From: Talpa occidentalis
Lineage: Eukaryota > Chordata > Mammalia > Eulipotyphla > Talpidae
Assembly: GCF_014898055.3 (NCBI RefSeq)
Contig: NW_023601433.1
Span: 72,771,683-72,835,682 of the forward strand
Direction of reading: 5' to 3'
DNA length: 64,000 nt
Position numbers and translations under genes: made by a program. Positions within the stretch are counted from its first letter, which is position 1. Each line of letters starts with the position of its first letter. Positions 21,803-32,104 of this stretch are shown piece after piece. The notes beneath the pieces are model-generated. The model had not been told where the DNA came from. It was given only the letters and a program-made list of their open reading frames with translations, and ran no database searches.

Positions 21803-21895
21803 GCTGCAGCCAGCTTTACCCCAAGGCTTGAGGGGTGACCCAACCCCATCTCACACTCTTGCTCCTTGTCACCCAGATCCTTGATTCTGTCTGGG
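21803..21895 (+). repeat. 93-bp direct duplication, copy 2
   Basis: Second copy of the 20,470-20,562 segment. It carries the same pyrimidine tract (CTTGCTCCTTGTCACCCAG), a candidate 3' splice site. Confidence 0.9.
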
Positions 21896-22079
21896 GGCGG
21901 CAAAGCAGGCCCGCCCCACTCTCAGGCACCTTCTCCCTAGATGGCTGACATCACTTACACACCCACCGCTCCGTTCCCCAAAGTTCCAGCCCTGCCAGGC
22001 GAGAGTTTGCCTGCGAGGCCATGGTCTTCCTTGGGCAAGTTTAAGAATCCAACATCCCATTCCCAGCATGATGACGGAG

Positions 22080-22480
22080 TCTGTATTAGTCAACACAGCT
22101 GCCACAGCAGAAAACCACAGCCAGGACACTTAAATAGTAGAGGTGAATTTTCTCACAGTAGTGGAGGCCGGAAGCCCAAGATCAAGGCAGAGGGTGGGGT
22201 CCTCCTGAGGCCTCACGCCTGGCCTGCAGGTTTGCAGAGTACCTTTTTGATAGGTCCTCACGTGGCCTATGTGCATTTTGGGGGGCAGGAGAGAGAGAGA
22301 GACAGAGAGAGAGAGACAGATAGACAGACAGACTGACTGACTTAGAATTGCTTCCTCTTATAAGGACACCGCTCATATCTGATGAGGGTGTCAGTGACCT
22401 TGATTACCTCCTTAAACGTGCTGTCTCTAAATGCAGTCATATGGGGGTTATGGCTTCATCCTGTGGATTTGGGGTGGGAT
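22080..22480 (-). mobile_element. MLT1-type MaLR LTR, minus strand
   Basis: Reads as the complement of an MLT1 LTR: TCTGTATTAGTCAACACAGC, ATTTTCTCACAGTAGTGGAG, AAGCCCAAGATCAAGGC, TTGCTTCCTCTTATAAGGAC, ACCTTGATTACCTCCTTAAA and TAAATGCAGTCATATGG. It contains a (GA)n/(GACA)n simple-sequence expansion at about 22,287-22,338. Lies within the MIAT gene. Confidence 0.8.
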
Positions 22481-23770
22481 GACATTCAGCCAGTGAGAGG
22501 AGTGAGCACGGAAAGGGAAAGCACGGTGCCCTCACCCTTCAGGATTTCCACCCCACAACGAGGGGAAGGGGGAGCAGAGATAGAAGAAGCAGAAATAGAG
22601 TGGGGAGTGCTGGGTCAGGGTGGCCTGCGAGATTTGGGGACCCAGGGACTGGCTGGACACAGCGAGTGAGGAGGACCCCTCAGGAGAGGGGTGTCCCTGG
22701 GAAAACTGGACTTTGGAGCCTCAGGGCACACAGGCACCTCACCTCTAGGACCCAATTTCCATGCTGAAAGGGGATCCCTGTGCATGGGGTGGGGGGGTGG
22801 CACAGGTGGTACTGTTTCTGGCACAGTACCTGTCCCTTGGTAGGTACTCCATAAATGTGCCCCTGCCTCGGGAGTTTAGAGTTAGGGCTAATCCATTTCA
22901 GCGCTCTGGACTGTAAACCCAGGATCTTTGATCCAGGGGTGCTCCTGACTAGATGCCCATTTTCCTAGTGTCCCTTTCTAATCAGCTTGGGGGAGTGGTA
23001 TCCATAGTTACTCAAAAGGCTTCCTGGAGTATGTCAACCCCACTTCTCTCCTTGTACATGTGCTCTGGGCCCTTCCCTGGGCCATGCTTCAGACCTTCAG
23101 GATTTCACAACCAGGCCGAGGGGAGAAAACCTGCTCGTGTGGAGAACTAGAGAATGGACCTAAAACACGCTGTTGAGGCACAGTGCTCAGGGAGGGAATA
23201 AGGCCCCAGAGGAGGCTTAGCAGAGGTGGGGGGCGGGGGGTCTGAACCCGGCTGCAGGTGACAGATGAGCTCCATGAAGTTGGGTGTGGGGGAGGGCAGG
23301 GCAGGCCAGTGGTTGGAGCAGCCAGGGGCCTGGCAGGTGGAGATGGAGGATAATTCACCTGACCTGGTAGCTTGGCAGGGGTGGGGTCACACCTTTTGTG
23401 GGAAGATGCTGGTGTGAGTGTGTGTGTGTGTGTGTGTGAGCGTGTGTTTGAGTGTGACAGGTTCCAGCCTTCTGGGAAGGGACTGACCAGACCAGGCAGG
23501 GGGATTCCAGCCAGGGCAAACAGGGGCCATCTTTAGGGGAGCTGAAATGCTTGGGGTAGGGGGACTCTGAGGTCCATAGTGAAGAAATAGGGAAGCAAAA
23601 TGCTTCCAAGCAAATGCTTCCTCATCCGTGGGGAGAGGATGCCTCCCAGTGGGGGTCGGGGGCTGAGAGGCAGACCCCCTGCCCTGGTCAGGCCCAGCTC
23701 CCCTTGGCTGGTGAGGGTGGGAGGCCTCTGGAGCTGCGCCTGGAGGGGCCGGGCAGTGTTGCATGGTGTG
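22481..23770 (+). other. MIAT: MIAT 3' region upstream of the TACTAAC array
   Basis: G-rich sequence with a (GT)n run at about 23,417-23,440. Several AGs with modest pyrimidine tracts (for example before 23,100) could be the acceptor of the last exon; I cannot choose among them. Confidence 0.4.
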
Positions 23771-24564
23771 ATTAACCTACTAACCCAGGGCTTGGCCGGG
23801 ACGCTGTGGTGTGTGACGAGGTGCCTGGCCTTCTGCCAACTGACTAACCCACTAACCAGGCCCGAGCATGCCCTACTAACCCCCCGCAGCCAGACCCTAC
23901 TAACCTTGCAGCTCATGGGCCTTTCGAGGGGCTGGGATGTGGGGGGCAGACAAGGCTCCGGAAGGCCTTGCCCGTGGCCTGGGATCTCTGTGCAGAACCA
24001 CATTCCAGGACAGGGCGTTCCAATAGGACTCACCAACTCTGCCACCCCCTGCTGGAGGACTCACCAATTCTGCCGCCTCTCTCTGAGCCCCACTTTCCGT
24101 GGCAGCAGAAGGGGGGTGCTGAGCCTCACCTTACCGATTGCAGTGAGGATGCCCATGAATATAAAAGCCCTGGCACATGGCAAAAAAGGGCAAGGGTGGA
24201 GGTCAGAGGCTCAGAGAATCTACTGGCGCCCCCTGTCTCGGCCCTGGTCCCTCTGGGTCTTCTGCACACAGACCCTTCTGCCAGGGGCCAGATGCTCGCT
24301 TTGAACCCCTAACCGTCTCTTCCCCACATTCTTCCTCCTCAGCTTTCTTTTAGTAGACAGCTCTTTTGTTCGATTACTAACCTGTCTAACCCAGGGGTGC
24401 CTCAACTGCACCCCGACCACCCCTTAACAAACTAACGGACCCGCGTGTGTTCTTCCTTCTCTCCTAGTGACTCCCGTGTGTGCCTGCCGAGGTGCCCCAT
24501 TCGCTGGTGCTGTGCTCTGACTTACTAACCCAGCCCTACTAACCCTGTTTCTCTTCTTACTAAC
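23771..24564 (+). repeat. MIAT: UACUAAC motif array, cluster 1 (SF1-binding region)
   Basis: Seven exact TACTAAC at 23,778, 23,874, 23,898, 24,375, 24,523, 24,537 and 24,558. GACTAAC lies at 23,842, CACTAAC at 23,850 and AACTAAC at 24,430, with CCCTAAC (24,307) and GTCTAAC (24,384). By chance one TACTAAC per 16,384 bases is expected on a strand. The motif is the optimal branch-point sequence, and in Gomafu it binds SF1. The motifs are dispersed rather than a simple tandem repeat, which points to selection for the motif itself. Confidence 0.9.
24042..24055 (-). promoter_or_regulatory. CTCF-like site, 13 of 14
   Basis: The reverse complement CCAGCAGGGGGTGG fits CCASYAGRKGGCRS with one mismatch (T for C at position 12). 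Confidence 0.35.
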
Positions 24565-24935
24565 CCCAGCCCTGCCGAGCTCTGGGCCCCGCTGGGGGCT
24601 GGTCCCCCTCCTTTTGGCAAGCAGATATTCTGGGGCTGCCCCTGGAGACAGGTGCCCCCACTTTGCAGCCCTAATTGGCTGTGAGTCCAGCACCCACTGG
24701 GCTGAGGCAGGTGATGGCCCTAGTAACCACACCAGCCGCCCCGAGGAGTGGCCGTGTGGGGCTGGCCTCTGAGCAGGCCCTCTCTTCCGTCTGGTTGCCA
24801 CTGGGAGTGGGCGGGACCAAGGAAAGAGGCATGTGCGGAGGCCTGTGGGTTAGAGTGTAGAGTTCTGGGCTTTTCCCAGCTGAGGGAGCTGAGATGATGC
24901 CTGTGTGACCTTCCTTGGAGGGAAGTGAGGGTAGA
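24565..24935 (+). other. MIAT: MIAT 3' exon, spacer between motif clusters
   Basis: GC-rich with one TAGTAAC variant at 24,721. No repeat insertion and no conserved frame. Confidence 0.5.
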
Positions 24936-25285
24936 GTTTCCTACATTGGAAAGCAGCCTGTAGAGGCCAAGGAGTCAGTGGGAGGCGACTCGGCCCGCAC
25001 GGAAGTCAGTAATTGGCGCCCTCCCTACATTGGAAATCAATGAAAGGATCTTCCCCACACTGGAAATCACTGAGTGGAGCACCTAGTACAGGGTGTCAGC
25101 CATTTCCATATTTGAAGTGTGAGAAGAGGCATTTCCTATACCTACACCGGAAGTTAGCGAGCGTGAAGTGAGTGGCCTGTCAAAAGGCAACGAGAAAGAA
25201 CGTCCAAGACATCGGTGAGATGGGCCTTTCCTACAAGAGGAAGTTGGCTGAAGGGACCCTTCCCATAGCTGAAGCCAGGCGGGCA
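24936..25285 (+). repeat. MIAT: Degenerate CCTACAYTGGAAAT repeat in MIAT 3' exon
   Basis: At least five recognisable units, at 24,940 (CCTACATTGGAAAGCAG), 25,024 (CCTACATTGGAAATCAATGA), 25,055 (CCACACTGGAAATCACTGAG), 25,141 (CCTACACCGGAAGTTAGCGA) and 25,230 (CCTACAAGAGGAAGTTGGC). Weaker ones lie at about 24,995, 25,105 and 25,262. Units are irregularly spaced (about 30-90 bp) and often preceded by a pyrimidine stretch. The function is unknown to me; repeated protein-binding sites are plausible. Confidence 0.7.
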
Positions 25286-25632
25286 GAGTTTCCCACCGGG
25301 GGAGTACTCCCGGGTGGTTTCATTCCGAGGTCTCTGAGAAGGACTGCCCCACACTAGGCCTTGAGGAGGCAGGAAGAAAGCACGTTTACTCTGGGTTCTG
25401 GGTTTGCATGAGGAAGAAGTAAGAAGCAAAAAGTGAACTCCAGGGCCCAAGCAGTTCTGCGATGCCTCAGGTCAGTCAGGAGTTTGTCCCTGGCTCCCTG
25501 TCCCCATGCCCCTGCCCCAGCCTGCCTCCCCCAGAGCCCGCCAGCCGCTAAGCCGGGGCCACACCTGGGGGTGACTATGCCTCACCTCCAGTAGGCACCT
25601 TGGTCTCTTTGGGCTAATCTCTGGCTCCTTTG

Positions 25633-25943
25633 CACTAACTCTTGCTCTCACCCAGCTAATCCCTGCCTTGCCCTGGCTGCCCCCGGGGGCTGACCACTAA
25701 CAGCCAACCCTTCTGGTCTGGGGGCTCCAGGTTCCTGGCCTGGCTCTGACCGGCTCTTGATTAACCTCTCCTTCACCTTGACTAACTGCTGCCCTCCTGG
25801 TCTGTTCCTTTCAGCAGAAACTAACGGCTTATGGATTTCTTTCTGACTAACAACAGGTCTAACACTCCACATTACCATTACTATTAACAGCTTGCTTGTC
25901 AGCATGGCTGCGATGGGGCTAACAGGTTCGGAACCGGACTAAC
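25633..25943 (+). repeat. MIAT: ACUAAC motif array, cluster 2
   Basis: CACTAAC at 25,633 and 25,695; GACTAAC at 25,780, 25,845 and 25,937; AACTAAC at 25,819; GTCTAAC at 25,857; GGCTAAC at 25,917; plus TTAAC half-sites at about 25,760 and 25,885. No exact TACTAAC occurs here, so this cluster is weaker as an SF1 array but equally good as QKI sites (ACUAAY). Confidence 0.8.
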
Positions 25944-28490
25944 CCAGGGGCAGGTATAGCAAATAGTGTGGGACGCGATGATGGCTCTGGATCAGAGCCA
26001 TCTGAAACCAGTCAAGTCCTGTACTCTAAAGGAGGGGGTGCGGCTGGTGTGTGGCCCCTTCCTTGCGGAGAAGTTTCTGTTGTGGCAGGGTCAGAAGCAT
26101 AGTCAGTCTTCTAAGGGTTTGACCGTTGGATGTATTTCATTAACTCTTCAAAATCCACATTTGTTCTTTGATTCTTTTTCACAACCACCTCTTAGCTGCA
26201 ATAGTCTAATTGAGTGAGTCCAGCTCTTGCAGACCTCAAAAAGCCTGTCTGGTATGTACAGAGGGTATGCCAGTATGATGGAATTATCAGTCACTGGGCC
26301 AGGCCCTAGAGCCCCAGGTTTGGGGATTTTAGGGTATTGGAAACCCTAGGACATTAAGCTTTAGATTGGAATGTGCAAGATGTTGTAAATTCATCACCCA
26401 TTTACGCTTTAGTGTAAATTAGTTTCTATGCTGACTTTTATGCAATTTAACTGCACTAGGAGATGAAAGTGAGTTTGGATTTCTTCATAGCAGGGGAAGC
26501 CTCTTTGAGAGCAGAGAAGGGCAGCCTCAAGGCCAGGGGTTCCTGCATAGAGGTAAGAGGTGACTCCAGGTCAAGGATGTATAAAGAGACATGTTTTGTT
26601 GGCTTGGTATGGTATTCAGGGTCTGAAGGACAGGGCAGCTCACAGCAGGGCGTAGAGGATTGGCTTAGCATAGGGTCAGTGCCAGAGGGGTCTGGAGGCC
26701 TCACAGGCTTGGACCATTCAGTGCTGGCCTGGGGCTGAGAGCCTCTCTGACGTTCATGGGCTCAGAACTAAGGAAGTGGAGCTGTTAGTGAGGCCTGAGG
26801 AGATAGAGGCCTGAGCTGTAAAGCAAACAAGTGCAGAAAGTATCACAAAAGGCTTGGAGGTGCCTTGACTGGGAGGTGGGACCATGGAGGGCATTGAGCC
26901 TGCACTGGGGAAGCACCTGCCTGCCGCCCTCTAGCGGCCACCTTGCCCCATGTCACTTGAAGCGGGAAACTCCGACACTTCCATGCCGGAACTGCTTTCT
27001 TCAGCTGTAAAGCCCTGATGCTTCTTTGGGTGCTGAACACAGCTGCATGATGGGGCCTACACATGGGCTTTTCTGCCGTAGTGCTTGTTTATTTCTTTGG
27101 GGGAATTGGAAAAGTAAACAGGAAATGCAGTGAACTAGGGGTGGTTGGGGCTGTGGGAACACCCCACCATGAAGACATACTCCGTCAGACGCTGTGCTAG
27201 GCATGGGAGATGAGTGCTGATAAAATGCTATGCAGTCTTCAGGAATTTTAATGCCAAGGTGCTGGGTGGGTGCCGGTAGAGCAGCCGTGGGCAGGGAGGT
27301 AGATTTTTCTGAGAAGGAAGACAGGCAAGATGAGCCTTGTGTGGGCCGTGTGGCGGGGGTGAGCTCCAGGAAGGAGGTATGGTGGACACACAGTCCTGGG
27401 GATCAGAGAGATCCAAGAGGTCTGGAAAGTTCATTGGGGCAGTAGCAGAAGACAGAAGATGGATAGCACCAGGTCTAGTTTCCAGGGAGTTTATCTTCAG
27501 GACAGTGGGGATCCCTGGATGAGATCTGAGGGAAGATGTTGGGTTTGTGTCTTAAGTTGACAATTTGGCTGCTTCAGCCCAGGTGGAGTTCTGAGGAGCT
27601 TGTAATGACTTTTGGTCAAAGTTTACAGAAGTGACTAAGACTTCTTTCAACGAGAAGATCCGTAGGCCCATCTAGAATAAGCAGGACCTATAATGCTTTC
27701 CTGGTAAGAGGGGGTACTGCAGTGATGACTTGGAAGAGGGGTGGTCCCGGAAGTGCATCACCTGGAGAAGGCCCGAGGGCGTGTGGTCAGGGCCTGGGTG
27801 TTGGAAAGGGAGTCCATGTGTCCTGCGGGGCAGCCAGGGGATCAGGCAAGTGTGGAGCAAGCTTCAGAGAGGCTGGTCCTGGCCCCAGGGAGGAGAAGGT
27901 GTGACTTACTGGGGAACAACCTGCTCCTGCAGGCAGAAGGATTGGGACTAAGTCACCTTTGAGGTCAATGATGATGGTGATGAGGTTGATGGTTTTAGAA
28001 TTGCGTGAATGTGGGTGAGTGTGCATGTGTGTGCTTGATTTCATACCTGGGGAAGCTGATCCCAAGTGGCAGCTATAAACTGTCTGCCCTTCTAGCCCTG
28101 CCCTGGGCCCACTGATGTTTGCCTTGTTGTTGAGTCCATGGAACATGAGCCAGGCCACTGACCTCCCACTCTGAAGAGGGGTCTTAACCCTTTCTTTAGC
28201 AGCCGCACTGAGGAGTAGTCTCTGCTTCTGTGGAGCCCGCCCGAGGGTTGTGCTGGCATCAGTGGTTACATATTGAGCTGGGGGATGCCTGGGGTGGGGG
28301 CCTGGATCCATCCCATAAAAAGACCCCAGAGGCCCTCTTGAGAGTCTTTGCAGGGACCTATTGTTTTCCTCTAACAGACCGAAGCTGTTTTCCTCGGCAC
28401 TGTCTCCTGGGGATGCTGAATGTGGGGACAGAAATTCTGTTGTTGATTAAAAATCAGATTTTTACATGGATCTAGCAATGAAGTGTGAAC
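25944..28490 (+). other. MIAT: MIAT distal 3' exon
   Basis: Unique sequence with no interspersed repeat I recognise and no long conserved frame. A CTCF-like site (reverse complement CCGCTAGAGGGCGG, 13 of 14) is at 26,923-26,936. ATTAAA at 28,444 and a variant AATGAA near 28,478 are followed by U-rich sequence and are candidate poly-A signals. Confidence 0.5.
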
Positions 28491-28689
28491 TTGCCTTTTT
28501 GTTCTCATTCGAGTGTAGCTTCTTTTGTTTTAAATACCACTTTGATATTGAAAATCCAAGGATGGCTGTGACTTAGGAGACTGGATGTAGAGTTTGGGGA
28601 AAAGGGAGAAGCCAGTGGTATTTTCCAGGAACACAAGTGGGTCTTCTCAAGACCGTAACCTTAGAAGTCAACAACACAATAAGTTCTTT

Positions 28690-28855
28690 ATTTATATTCT
28701 TAGTTGTGGGAAAATACACATAGCAAAATGGACCAATTTAATCAATTTAATCATTTTACAATTTAATGGTACTAAGTACATTCACATGGACAACCTTCAC
28801 CGCGATGCTGTGTATTGTGAAAGCACTACTTCATGCCTCGGACAATACTTCTAAC
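28690..28855 (-). mobile_element. Old L1 3' UTR fragment
   Basis: GGAAAATACACATAGCAAAA, AATTTAATGGTACTAAGTAC, then TTCACATGGACAACCTTCAC is the minus-strand L1M 3' UTR pattern. Confidence 0.7.
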
Positions 28856-29141
28856 TAAAATAGAGACAGTGCTTCGGAGAAAGTCCGGATTCTTATTGTC
28901 AGGGGGCTTATGTTTCATTGGGGAGGAAAATAATACCTAGGTGACAGAAAAGGCAGAGAGCACTTAGTGTCTGGTGGTTAAGGGGGAAAATGCTTGATGC
29001 ATTATTTCCACTCTGCCTTACAGCATGCACGGCAGACATTGCTAATGGATTGCCTGTCTCTCTTTGGAAACTTGGATGTATCTTCAGGATCTTTCTCAGA
29101 ACAGTGTTTTAGGCACCTAGGACCACTTTGTTGGGGTATTT

Positions 29142-29409
29142 ATTTTTTAAGATTTATTTTATTTATACAAGAGCTGGGGTACAGGCCAGAGGCATGGGAG
29201 GGTGAGAGGATTCATCAGAGACAGAATGGGGAGCAGAACAGGCAGATGGTCCCAAAGCACTGCTGAGGGGAGCAGCGGGCGAGGCAGGAGAGGTCTGCTG
29301 CATGATGTGAGAATCTCCCTGTCCAGCCGAGAATTGAACCTGTGCTGCAGAGGCTGTGGACAGCTTCACAGCTCTGTGCTCAACCTGCTGCACCACGGGG
29401 GAGGCCCTC
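29142..29409 (-). mobile_element. tRNA/LTR composite SINE (copy H)
   Basis: Full-length minus-strand copy with a perfect 11-bp target-site duplication TTGGGGTATTT (29,131-29,141 and 29,410-29,420). The head is degraded at the A box (CTGCACCACGGGGGAGGCC). Confidence 0.92.
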
Positions 29410-29449
29410 TTGGGGTATTTTTAAGAGCTGGGAGTCATTCCTAGGATTG

Positions 29450-29645
29450 AGGATCTTGACATAGTTGGAATCCCAGCTTTGCCGCTTGGCTGCTGTGAGA
29501 CCTTGGGGATAACTCCCTTCTCTGAACCCCTTTCTGCTCTGTAAAATGAGGGCAGCGCTTTTACCTGCTAGGACTCACCTGAAGACTAACAAGGGAGTAA
29601 TCTCACATTGTTAAGACAGAGCCTGATGCCTCAAATCTCATTTTA
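29450..29645 (+). repeat. MIR SINE
   Basis: Plus-strand MIR: ATCCCAGCTTTGCCGCTTGG, TGAGACCTTGGGGATAACTC, CTGTAAAATGAGGGCAG. Confidence 0.7.
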
Positions 29646-30559
29646 GTGTTCCCCTGAAATCTCATTCCATGTTAGCACAAGATGGTGGGATGGATGATGG
29701 AGGGGCTGTTGGAGAGGAGGTCAGGGGGAGGTGAGTTGAGGATGGGGCGGGGGGGGGGAGCCCCCCGGAGGAGGTGACACAGGAGGGAAGTCTTGAAGGA
29801 TGGGGAAAATCAATTGAGATAAGGTAGTCATGGTGGTATGGTATATTTGGGGCGGCTCCTGGAAGATTTGTCAGACCAGTTCTTAGGAGACAGGGCCTGG
29901 CCAGTGGGGCACAGCAGGGTGGGCTTTCTGGAGGGTGGTGCAGCCCGAGCTCAGAGGTGAAGGCTGGCCTGCTCAGCAATGTTTCAGGTGTGATGAGAAG
30001 AGTCATGAATCTCTCCAGATGGGCAGAACGTGAGGGCTTGGGGAGTCAAATGCCTTCTGTTTGATGAGGGATGGAATTGGGAAGGAGGTTGATGATCTTG
30101 GGGGAAGCTCTGGGGTCTACACTGAAGAGGAAGGAAATTGGGTGGGGAGCAGAAGTAGGGTCAAGAGCGGTAAGGGCACTTGCACATACATGCAACCCCC
30201 CCTCCCCACACACACAGAGTTTGCAACACTCCTGGGCCTTGTACAGCCCAGAAGGACACTACTCCTGTGCCTATCGTCCTGGCTGCTGGTATTAATTCTG
30301 GGTGATCTTGAGAAGTCACTTTCTTCTGTAAAAGATGCAGTCCATTGAGGAAGTCTCTAAGGCCCTTCTGTCTTTAAAACACTAGAAGATACCTAACTAG
30401 AAGATGACTTCTTCCTATTCCTGTCAGCTTTCAACCTCCCACTGGTGTCTTAACTCCCCTCCCCCCACTATCTGACTCTACTCACCTAGAAACCATATAC
30501 TGAGTCCTCCCTGCATACCAGGAAGTGCCCTAAACGCTAGAAATCCAGACTGTAGCTTT

Positions 30560-30780
30560 TCTGTTCCTCTACACACTCATCTAATTCTTGCTGGAGGATC
30601 TTTGTGTTGGCTGTTCCCTTTGCCTGAATACACGTTCCCCTGCTTTTCACAGGGTGGGCTTCTTTGTGGCCCCCAAGTCTCAGCTAAACATACTTGTTCA
30701 GAGTCCCTCCTGACCACTCTGCTTGTGGCCCTACTAACACTTCAGTTCTCATACATTTTGGTCTTAAGACACTCTTAGCA
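30560..30780 (+). repeat. L2 fragment
   Basis: TTGGCTGTTCCCTTTGCCTG-AATACACGTTCCCC and GTCCCTCCTGACCACTCTG match the L2 3' region. The lone TACTAAC outside MIAT that I noticed (30,732) is in this repeat. Confidence 0.65.
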
Positions 30781-31127
30781 GGTGCAGTGAGTGGTTGCTA
30801 ACAAGTGGGCTCTGGCATGGACCACTTGAAAGAATCAACTGTCTTCTCATTGCATTAGTTCACAAAATTTTCTTGACCTGAATCTGTGCCCAGGGGTAGC
30901 CATGAATGGGGCAGCACCCCCTTCATCCTCAGCCCCCGACCCCTGGATTTCATCATCAGAGGAGGCGGCAAATGAGCAAGTCAGTATGAAATCACCAACT
31001 GCCCAGATCTCCAAGGACAGTGAACACCTGCAGGGGAGGAGAGGAGACAGGAATCAGTGCAGAACCTGTTATATCAGGAATGAAAACAGACATTTTAAAA
31101 AGACTTATTAGTTGACTGAAAGAAACA
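30781..31127. other. Unique sequence, no gene supported
   Basis: A short open frame near 30,902-31,111 has no splice or domain support and I do not call it. Confidence 0.3.
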
Positions 31128-31143
31128 ACAATGAACTCATTGT
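31128..31143. promoter_or_regulatory. SOX-dimer-type palindrome
   Basis: ACAATGAACTCATTGT is a perfect inverted repeat of ACAATG with a 4-bp spacer, the arrangement bound by SOXE dimers (SOX8/9/10). More ACAA(C/T) half-sites flank it (31,124, 31,145). Confidence 0.45.
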
Positions 31144-31630
31144 ACAACAATATAAATAACACTCTTTGTGAAACATAACTATTCCAAAACAAAATAAATT
31201 TGGTGGGGAGCATTATTTCACTTTTGTGCGTGTATGTAAATTTCTTCCATGTTTGGCTTAATAGGAGACAGATCCTGTTGGGTTCTGCTATCTGCTTCTG
31301 CAATCAATCTGTTTCAATACTTGTTGCAATATCACATGTCATGTAATCCCTGGGAAACCCCGTTGTGCATCGTGAGGGAATGAGATGATGAAGACAAATT
31401 CAAGCCTTTCTGGGACACTGATCTCCTCATCAAGAGGACTGCAGCTCTGTCGCAAAGGCCTGTTCTTGCTTAAAACTTGTGCCCATCTGAAATGACCTTG
31501 CTTTCTTGTCTGATTCCACTTCATGTGTCTCCATCTTGCTTGTTTATTGCTTCTCCTGGGAACTTGGGGGCCCAGAACCCCTGGTAGGCCATCAAACTGA
31601 CCCAGCCAGAGATGCAGTTCTTAGGCAAGA

Positions 31631-31644
31631 CCAGCAGATGGCGG
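31631..31644 (+). promoter_or_regulatory. CTCF consensus site, plus strand
   Basis: CCAGCAGATGGCGG matches CCASYAGRKGGCRS at all 14 positions. It lies about 3.1 kb past the predicted MIAT 3' end, in opposite orientation to the site at 3,671. Confidence 0.55.
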
Positions 31645-32104
31645 TGTTGTCCCAAGACAGCCTCTCTTTCTTCTTGGAAAGCTGGTTACTCTCTGGGGTC
31701 TTTGGGGTCTAGGGGGATATGCTTTGGTTCCCAGAATTTTAGGGTATTGGGAATGTGTGGGGTTACAGGATGAGACTGAAGAGTATATAGTAAGGATAGC
31801 AACTCTGGTAAAGCTCTGCTCATTTCTTTGGAGGATTTCTGTTCTGAACAGAAGCTAAGTCAAGTGTCTTCCCATCTCTAAGCCTCAGTTTCCTTCCTGG
31901 AAGAATGATCAAACTAAGACCTGGGCTTCCACTTCACCATGCAGCTCTTGGCAAGGGTCACTTAATTTTGACCACACTGGTGTCTGGCAATGCAAGGTCC
32001 CCTAACATTGTCTCTCTGAGCTCTGGAGAGTCCTAAGATCCCCCTGATGCTGTGGGCTGTGGCTGCAGGCAAGACCATTCCCCTTCTGCGGGAGCCCACC
32101 TGCC

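Larger units (their letters stand above)
12016..28490 (+). ncRNA. MIAT: MIAT (Gomafu/RNCR2) long non-coding RNA gene
   Basis: A spliced, nuclear-retained RNA of neurons and retina that binds the branch-point protein SF1 and, in published work, QKI, SRSF1 and CELF3. The call rests on a dispersed array of seven exact TACTAAC motifs within 23,778-24,564, nine more NACTAAC, and several CTAAC variants to 25,943, all on the plus strand. That is the diagnostic feature of Gomafu/MIAT. Supporting evidence is a CpG-island promoter, a strong first donor at 12,183, further splice-bounded exons near 20.0 and 21.0 kb, and the absence of any conserved reading frame. The span of about 16.5 kb is similar to the known gene. 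No young SINE interrupts 18,699-29,141. The 3' end is uncertain: ATTAAA at 28,444 followed by a U-rich stretch is the best candidate. Confidence 0.82.

Noticed and set aside
28444..28449. Certain polyadenylation site for MIAT
   Set aside because: ATTAAA with U-rich sequence is only suggestive; kept as a candidate 3' end within the gene entry, not as a separate feature.
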